64,000 bases of DNA from Kitasatospora atroaurantiaca (GTDB taxonomy: Bacteria; Actinomycetota; Actinomycetes; Streptomycetales; Streptomycetaceae), in the NCBI RefSeq assembly GCF_007828955.1, contig NZ_VIVR01000001.1:7688001-7752000 (forward strand), given 5' to 3'. Made by a program: the position numbers and the translations under genes. The notes under the pieces are model-generated. The model was not told the origin of the DNA, searched no databases, and was given only the letters and a program-made list of their open reading frames with translations. Below are positions 59,161-64,000 of the stretch, one piece after another (position 1 is the first letter of the stretch; the number at the start of each line of letters is the position of its first letter).

Positions 59161-60074
59161 CTCAAGAAGTAACAGCGACCGCCGCAGACTTCTACTCGAC
59201 GGCCCGCGCTCTACGGGCGGAGGGTCGTCACCGTTGAGACTGGTACTGATAGGTGGCGGCTCCCCGGCCTCACCACGGTGAGTGACCGCACCGGGTCCGA
59301 ATCTCTATTGTGTCGCTACCGTTGCGCACCGTCCACACCCACTGGGGGTACGTCGAGGGCACCTTCCGCCTGGACATGGACAAGCGGTCGACCTGGCGCT
59401 GGATGCCGCCGTGCCCCGCCCGCACCGCGACGGACGAGGCCGGTTCTCGACCGGAGATCGCCAAGCAATAAGATCATTCCGCATCACGACGCGAAGGGGA
59501 GCTCAGCGGCGCGGGTTGCGGTGATAGGTGGGGGTATCAGCGGGCTGGGGACGGCGATCATGCTTGGCCGGCGGGGCCATATGGTCACGTCCAAAGCACG
59601 ACGGCCCGACCCGAGATCAGTGGGATGCACTCCTCCCAGGCTGAGCGCTTGCCCGGCACCTGGCACAGAAGATCGACGCAGTCATCACCTGAGCACTTGA
59701 CTCACCCGCCGTAATCACCAGGCGCGAGGGCTGCCAGCTATCACTTCCAGAAACCGCCAACTATCACTGCCAACTCGCGCAGCCACCTGCACGAACCGCA
59801 GAGCTGCCGCTCAAGATCGCCAACTGCTGCCCAAACCGCTGATCACCGCGGCGGCGGCGGCGAGTTCGTCCTCGGTGGCGAAGTGCTCGCGGAAGGCGGT
59901 GGCCTCGACCGGTCGGTGACGGACGACCAGTCGGCGACGGTGGTCGCGACGCCCTGGAAGTCGCCTGGAACGGCACGGCGAAGCTTCGTACCAGCACTCT
60001 GGCAGAGGTGCTGAGCGAACGTCACTGCGCGACGGCCGTACCGTGGGGATCTGACTTCGAGGAAGGGAAGACGG
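59161..60074. other. Relic region with a FAD-oxidoreductase N-terminal scrap
   Basis: No complete gene. At 59505-59592 (+) the frame reads ARVAVIGGGISGLGTAIMLG followed by RRGHMV, the FAD-binding GxGxxG start of an amine-oxidase-like flavoprotein, then similarity ends. A minus-strand piece at 59815-59930 reads EATAFREHFATEDELAAAAAV and may be another gene end. The rest is unassigned. Confidence 0.45.
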
Positions 60075-60503
60075 GTGCGGTACAAGGTGACGGTGGATGT
60101 CGCGGCAGCGCCGGATCGGGTGTGGGAGGTGCTGGCCGACATCGAGGGCTGGCCCCGCTGGACGGTGTCGATGACGAGCGTAAGGCTGCTGTCCGGCGGC
60201 CCAGTGGCGGTGGGCAGCGAGGCGGAGGTCCGACAGCCCAAGCTGACGTCCGCGGTGTGGCGGGTCACCGAGCTGGAGCCCGGGCGCAGCTTCGAGTGGC
60301 GCTGCGAGAACCCGGGATTCACCACGATCGGCACGCACCGGATCGAGCCGCTCGGTGAGGACCGGTCGCGGGTGGTGCTCGGCCTCCAGCAGAAGGGGTT
60401 CCTGGCGCCGCTGCTCGCATTGGCGTACGGCAAGCTGACCCGCCGGTACGTGGACATGGAGGCGGCCGGGCTGAAGCGGTACTGCGAGGCGCACGGCGGC
60501 TGA
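60075..60503 (+). CDS. SRPBCC family protein (polyketide cyclase/dehydrase-like)
   Basis: The 142-residue START/Bet v 1-fold protein (YKVTVDVAAAPDRVWEVLADIEGWPRWTVSM, then VWRVTELEPGRSFEWRCENPGFTTIGTHRIEPL) ends in a C-terminal helix after GFLAPLLALAYGKLTRRYVDMEAAGLKRYCE. The family binds hydrophobic ligands in a central cavity; function here unknown. The GTG start is preceded by GGAAGGGAAGACGG, a good ribosome-binding site. Confidence 0.88.
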   Translation: MRYKVTVDVAAAPDRVWEVLADIEGWPRWTVSMTSVRLLSGGPVAVGSEAEVRQPKLTSAVWRVTELEPGRSFEWRCENPGFTTIGTHRIEPLGEDRSRVVLGLQQKGFLAPLLALAYGKLTRRYVDMEAAGLKRYCEAHGG

Positions 60504-60894
60504 GCGGTGCGGGGCCGCAGCCCCGAACCGCCCGGCTCAGGCACGTCAGTTGCGGTACGCGTCGTACTGCGGCGCCGCCTGGACCTGCCGCGGCACCGGA
60601 GCGCCGGTCGGGCGCCGGTGGCCGCGGGGGAGGCGGGTGAGGGACCGTCGGCCCGGCACAGAAGGCCCCGGCTGGAGGACCCCGCAGACCCCGCACCTAG
60701 CGCGGCACGATCTCTCTGTACGAACTGGCGCGTCCGCCGCGCTGTCGACACCGCCACCAAGAACGTCTGAGTGCCTGTCTGAACCCCGGACCGGGTGAGG
60801 TCGGTAGCCTGATGCCAGGTGAGCCGTGGGCCAAGTTGGGGCCCACCAACTTGAGAACGATCAAGGATCTCCGGCCTACCACCAGACTTCGCCG

Positions 60895-60936
60895 GCCTCC
60901 GGGTGACGGTCTCCGTGGAGACCGTCACCCGGAGGC
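60895..60936. repeat. Long perfect palindrome
   Basis: 60895-60914 is the exact inverse of 60917-60936, separated by GT. As RNA it would form a very stable hairpin, and it could terminate transcription in both directions. Confidence 0.75.
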
Positions 60937-61056
60937 TCGTGTGTCTCACAAACCCCAACGGTTCCGCGAACGCTTCCTCAGACGTCTCTTTTCGGGCAGC
61001 CCCTGGGTTGACGTGCCGCATCGGGGTTCAGTGTCCCGTCTCACGAGATCTTGCCT

Positions 61057-61111
61057 CTGTCTCACCTGACCTTGTCCGGTTCGCGCGCAGGGACAAGGCC
61101 AGGTGAGACAG
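61057..61111. repeat. 21-bp inverted repeat with CTGTCTCACCTG outer ends
   Basis: Left arm 61057-61077 and right arm 61091-61111 match at 20 of 21 positions. GTCTCAC also appears singly nearby, suggesting a recombinase- or regulator-recognised motif. Confidence 0.6.
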
Positions 61112-61263
61112 CGCAGGCCAGCTGTCCGGTCTCGACGAACGTGAGGGAGTCTCACTGGACAAGGCGAGCGGTGAGCCAGTCATCTCCCATGAAAGTGCCG
61201 AGGTTGTCCGTCGCCGGCACGTTCCCGAACGCGCCTGTCAGCGGTGACGTTGGTTCGCTGCGA

Positions 61264-61644
61264 TCACCCGTAGACGGCGGCCCTGTAGCCGGCAGCATCA
61301 AGGAGCTCGTCGAGCTCGGCCCTGTTGGACGGCTTGAGCTTGAAGATCCATGCGCCGTAGGGATCCGTGTTGATCGACTCCGGGCGGTCATCCAATACCC
61401 CATTGACGGCGATCACCTCGCCGCCGATCGGCGCGCAGACATCCAATACGGCCTCGACCGACTCCACGAGGCCGGCTATGTCCCCCTTGGCCAGAACCGT
61501 GCCGATCCGGGTATCCACGAACCAGATCTCGCCGAGGTCCTTCTGGGCGTGGTCACTCAGGCCGACCGTCACAGTGCCGTCCGCTTCCGAGCGAGCCCAC
61601 TCGTGCGACATGGCGTACCGCAGGTCAGTCGGAATTTTCGACAT
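61264..61644 (-). CDS. Glycine cleavage H protein-like, lipoyl lysine replaced
   Basis: The 126-residue protein matches GcvH throughout: LRYAMSHEWARSEADGTVTVGLSDHAQKDLGEIWFVD, then GLVESVEAVLDVCAPIGGEVIAVN and NTDPYGAWIFKLKPSN. In normal H proteins the lipoate is on the Lys of ESVK. Here that residue is Glu64 (codon GAG, one base from AAG). The protein therefore cannot carry a lipoyl arm. No gcvT, gcvP or lipoate gene is near. GGAGAG lies before the ATG. It may be a pseudo-H protein with another role or an inactivated copy. Confidence 0.85.
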   Translation of the reverse strand: MSKIPTDLRYAMSHEWARSEADGTVTVGLSDHAQKDLGEIWFVDTRIGTVLAKGDIAGLVESVEAVLDVCAPIGGEVIAVNGVLDDRPESINTDPYGAWIFKLKPSNRAELDELLDAAGYRAAVYG

Positions 61645-61738
61645 GGTCTCTCCTTCGAAGCCGTAGTTGATCAGCGTGCTCATCGTGCCCGACGATCGCG
61701 GCAGAGGCGCGACGTCCCCCGAAGTGGCCAACGGAAGG

Positions 61739-62662
61739 TCAGCCCATCGTCGGCGACCACTGCGGGGCGAGACCCGTGAGGCGGGCCCGGGCGGATGTGC
61801 GGAAGGCCGCCACGAGGCGGTTGCGGTCGCCGTCCCGGGTCGCCAGCACGACGTGGCTGGGCTCGACGCCTTCAAGCGGGACCGTGGTGAGGTCGGGGCG
61901 CAGGGTGTGGGTGTGGACGTGGGCCGAGATGGCCACGGCCTGCCCGGCGGCGATGAGTTCGAACTTGTCCTCGACGGCCTCGATCAGCGGGCCGTCGGGT
62001 GCCGGCCGTCCGTCGGGCCGGGGGTCGATCCGCCAGAAGGCGCTCAGGAGCGGGTCGTCACCTCGCACCATGGGCAGGGGTTCGTCGGCGATGTCGTCAA
62101 GGGTGACCCCCTCCTTGCCGGCGAGTCGGTGGTCCCGCGACACCACCAGCACCCGGGGCTCGTCGTAGAGGGGAGTCACGTCCAGGCCGTCGGTCGGGAA
62201 CGGCAGCCGGGAAACCACGGCGTCCACGCGGTGGTCGAGCAGCGCCGGGCGCGGTTCATCCGAGGTCAGGTGCATGGTCCGCACCTCCGCCTCGGGGTGC
62301 CGGCGGCGCAGCTCGCGCACGGCCGGGGTGACGATGATGCCCGGCGTGTAGCCGACGGTGATGCGGCTGGGCTGGGCCGCGGCCCGGGTGCGCGCCGCGG
62401 CCCGGTCGGCGGAGTGCAGCAACTCCGTGGCGAGCGGCAGGAAGACCTCGCCGGCCTCCGTGAGGTGGTTGCCGTGGGGCGTGCGTTCGAACAGGCGGGC
62501 GCCCAGTTGCTGTTCGAGGCGCTGGATCTGCCGGCTCAGCGACGGCTGGGTGGTGTGGAGGGCTTCGGCGGCACGGCCGAAATGCCGGTACTCGGCCACA
62601 ACGGTGAAGCACCACACCAACCGCAGATCGAGGGTCGTCGGAGGTGGTAGCGAGCCGGGCAC
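61739..62662 (-). CDS. LysR-family transcriptional regulator
   Basis: The 307-residue protein has a LysR winged helix at residues 12-70 (LRLVWCFTVVAEYRHFGRAAEALHTTQPSLSRQIQRLEQQLGARLFER), then a periplasmic-binding-like effector domain (RITVGYTPGIIVTPAVREL, PLYDEPRVLVVSRDHRLAG). The GTG at 62662 was chosen; an ATG at 62710 would add 16 residues. It is divergent from an SDR gene across 207 bp that contain an ATAC-N7-GTAT box. Confidence 0.9.
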   Translation of the reverse strand: MPGSLPPPTTLDLRLVWCFTVVAEYRHFGRAAEALHTTQPSLSRQIQRLEQQLGARLFERTPHGNHLTEAGEVFLPLATELLHSADRAAARTRAAAQPSRITVGYTPGIIVTPAVRELRRRHPEAEVRTMHLTSDEPRPALLDHRVDAVVSRLPFPTDGLDVTPLYDEPRVLVVSRDHRLAGKEGVTLDDIADEPLPMVRGDDPLLSAFWRIDPRPDGRPAPDGPLIEAVEDKFELIAAGQAVAISAHVHTHTLRPDLTTVPLEGVEPSHVVLATRDGDRNRLVAAFRTSARARLTGLAPQWSPTMG

Positions 62663-62720
62663 CGTTCCAGCGTAGCCCTCACGCCATCCCGTCGACACCC
62701 GCACGACCACCGTGACCGGT

Positions 62721-62743
62721 GGCGATACACGGAGCGTATTGCC
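62721..62743. promoter_or_regulatory. LysR box between LysR and SDR genes
   Basis: GGCGATAC (62721-62728) and GTATTGCC (62736-62743) form an inverted repeat, one mismatch, 7-bp centre, containing ATAC-N7-GTAT. This fits the T-N11-A LysR consensus and lies between the divergent starts. Confidence 0.6.
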
Positions 62744-62869
62744 CGTTGCGAAGCATTCATTGGACCCGACCGGTGCGGTCGCCGCAGAGTGGGATCACCG
62801 GCCGGGCGCCGCCCCAGCGAGCGCCCCATCGGGCCGGTCCTCAATCTTGTCTCCAGGGAGTGCATCGTC

Positions 62870-63742
62870 ATGCGTGTGTTCGTCACCGGCGCGTCCGGGT
62901 TCATCGGTTCCGCTCTCGTGTCCGATCTCATCGCCGCCGGCCATCAGGTGGTCGGGCTCGCCCGCTCGGATGCCTCGGCGGCAGCTCTGACCGGCGCCGG
63001 TGCCGAGGTGCGCCGCGGCACTCTGGAGGACCTTGACAGCCTGCGCGCCGACGCTGCCGAGGCCGACGGAGTCGTCCACCTGGCGTTCAACCACGACTTC
63101 TCGCAACACGAGGCCGCGGCGCGCGCCGAGCTGCGCGCAATCGAGACGCTCGGTGACGCCCTTGAGGGCTCGGACCGGCCGCTGGTCATCGCCGACGGGG
63201 GGCCTGTGGGGAGTGAGCAGGACGCGCTGCCCGCCTCGCCGAGCCCCCGGATCGCCGGCGCCCGGGCCGCGCTCGCGCTCGCGGAGCGCGGCGTGCGCTC
63301 GTCCATCGTGCGGCTCGCGCCGACGGTCCACGACCGGAGCACGTGCGTCATGGTCGCACAACTGGCCGGCATCGCCCGCGAGAAGGGCGTCTCCGGCTAC
63401 CTCGGCGACGGGTCCAACCGCTGGCCCTCGGTACACCGGCTCGATGCCGCGCGCCTGTTCCGCCTCGCGGTGGAGAAGGCACCGGCGGGGTCGGTGCTGC
63501 ACGGCGTCGGCGAGGAGGGAGTGACCATCCGCGCCGTCGCCGAGGTCATCGGCCGCCATGTGAACGTACCCGTGACCGCCGTCACGGCCGAGGACGCCGG
63601 CGCCCACTTCGGCTTCCTGGCCGGCATCCTCGGGCTCGACAGGCCGGCCTCGAACACGCTGACTCGCGAATTGCTGGGCTGGCAGCCGACCCACCCCGGG
63701 CTCCTCGACGACCTCGACCACGGCCACTACTCCGAGAGCTGA
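62870..63742 (+). CDS. NAD-dependent epimerase/dehydratase family SDR
   Basis: The 290-residue extended SDR has an N-terminal Rossmann motif (VFVTGASGFIGSALVSDLIAAGHQVVGLARSD), followed by VVHLAFNHDFS and a PSVHRLDAARLFRLAVE segment typical of the family. The usual active-site YxxxK is not obvious, as in many atypical members of this group. AGGGAG lies 10 nt before the ATG at 62870. It is the probable target of the divergent LysR protein. Confidence 0.9.
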   Translation: MRVFVTGASGFIGSALVSDLIAAGHQVVGLARSDASAAALTGAGAEVRRGTLEDLDSLRADAAEADGVVHLAFNHDFSQHEAAARAELRAIETLGDALEGSDRPLVIADGGPVGSEQDALPASPSPRIAGARAALALAERGVRSSIVRLAPTVHDRSTCVMVAQLAGIAREKGVSGYLGDGSNRWPSVHRLDAARLFRLAVEKAPAGSVLHGVGEEGVTIRAVAEVIGRHVNVPVTAVTAEDAGAHFGFLAGILGLDRPASNTLTRELLGWQPTHPGLLDDLDHGHYSES

Positions 63743-64000
63743 CCTCGCCTCGCGGGCGACGGCGGGGGCCGACACCGTCGCGTCGTTCATGTCTGTTGCC
63801 GTCGCGCAGATCAAGTCGAACCATCCCGAGCCAGTCGACGCGGTCTCGTGACACCCGTTCGGATTCGATTCGGGAAACGCTCACTCAAGGGTCAGGAAGC
63901 GGTCTTCAGCAGCCTCACGCAACGCTGATCAGCCGGATGCTTGTACGTGGCAGCAGATCCCAAAGGGCTCCGGTGAACGCACGGCCGGTGATCGGTCACG
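63743..64000. other. End of window, no gene recognised
   Basis: About 260 bp after the SDR stop. No protein segment or hairpin is recognised before the window ends. Confidence 0.4.

Larger units (their letters stand above)
60504..61263. other. Gene-free region with two long inverted repeats
   Basis: No gene is recognised. A 20-bp perfect inverted repeat with a 2-bp centre lies at 60895-60936. A second, of 21 bp with one mismatch around a 13-bp centre, lies at 61057-61111 and carries GTCTCACCTG at its outer ends. GTCTCAC also occurs alone at 61039 and 61148. These may be ends or recombination sites of a lost element. Confidence 0.5.

Overview
The window is high-GC actinobacterial DNA, most likely from Streptomyces or a close relative such as Kitasatospora. 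The signs are very GC-rich third codon positions, many GTG and TTG starts, several apparently leaderless genes, lipoprotein and TAT-type exports, a P450, TetR/MarR/ArsR/LysR regulators, a bL37-type small ribosomal protein, and a rifamycin-associated element in front of a helR gene. The patchwork of small regulator-enzyme units, gene remnants and insertion sequences looks like a chromosome arm or other accessory region, not the conserved core.

Layout. 1-10.2 kb: AEC transporter end, CHRD protein, lipoprotein, S4 protein, ArsR-SRPBCC fusion, an Fe(II)/2OG-oxygenase-like gene, the first of three unusual tRNA-Ser-like genes, a broken methyltransferase, a divergent MarR/FMN-reductase pair, an ECF sigma/YCII pair and a GNAT. 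10.2-14.5 kb: a low-density region with transposase traces and a decayed gene. 14.5-24.3 kb: P450, TetR, a DUF485/solute symporter operon, bL37, a cysteine-less AhpD-like protein, EamA and MFS transporters, and an acetoacetyl-CoA synthetase remnant. 24.7-30.2 kb: truncated genes fused at a deletion scar, then a regulator divergent from a DUF4097-ABC transporter operon. 30.2-39.6 kb: a SMI1/KNR4 protein, a Nudix hydrolase, a class A beta-lactamase, an APH-like kinase, a rifamycin-associated element leading into a glycosyltransferase stub and helR, and a toxin-antitoxin pair. 39.8-56.2 kb: an IS-rich zone with two inverted near-identical IS5-type elements, an IS3 element, IS630 relics, a chimeric IS5, a two-component system, a group II intron inside a transposase remnant, and another IS5-type element. 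56.3-59.2 kb: two more tRNA-Ser-like genes flanking a split SDR gene and a ComB-like gene. 59.2-64 kb: SRPBCC protein, a GcvH-like protein lacking its lipoyl lysine, and a divergent LysR/SDR pair.

The strongest candidate for something undescribed is the tRNA-Ser-like family at 4614-4702, 56471-56559 and 59072-59160. All three copies are 89 nt, class II shaped, and carry the same non-standard anticodon-loop core (CTCTGG). Each is preceded by three GTCAG direct repeats spaced exactly 11 bp, ending 8 bp before a CATAGT -10 element. That is the geometry known for SARP-activated antibiotic promoters. A second candidate is a family of small coiled-coil/winged-helix proteins carried by two different IS5-type elements. 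A third is the apparent capture of a rifamycin-responsive promoter by helR through loss of most of a glycosyltransferase gene.

Several genes are broken by single-base indels, some in homopolymer runs. Some of these may be genuine decay and some may be assembly errors, so pseudogene calls of that kind are provisional.
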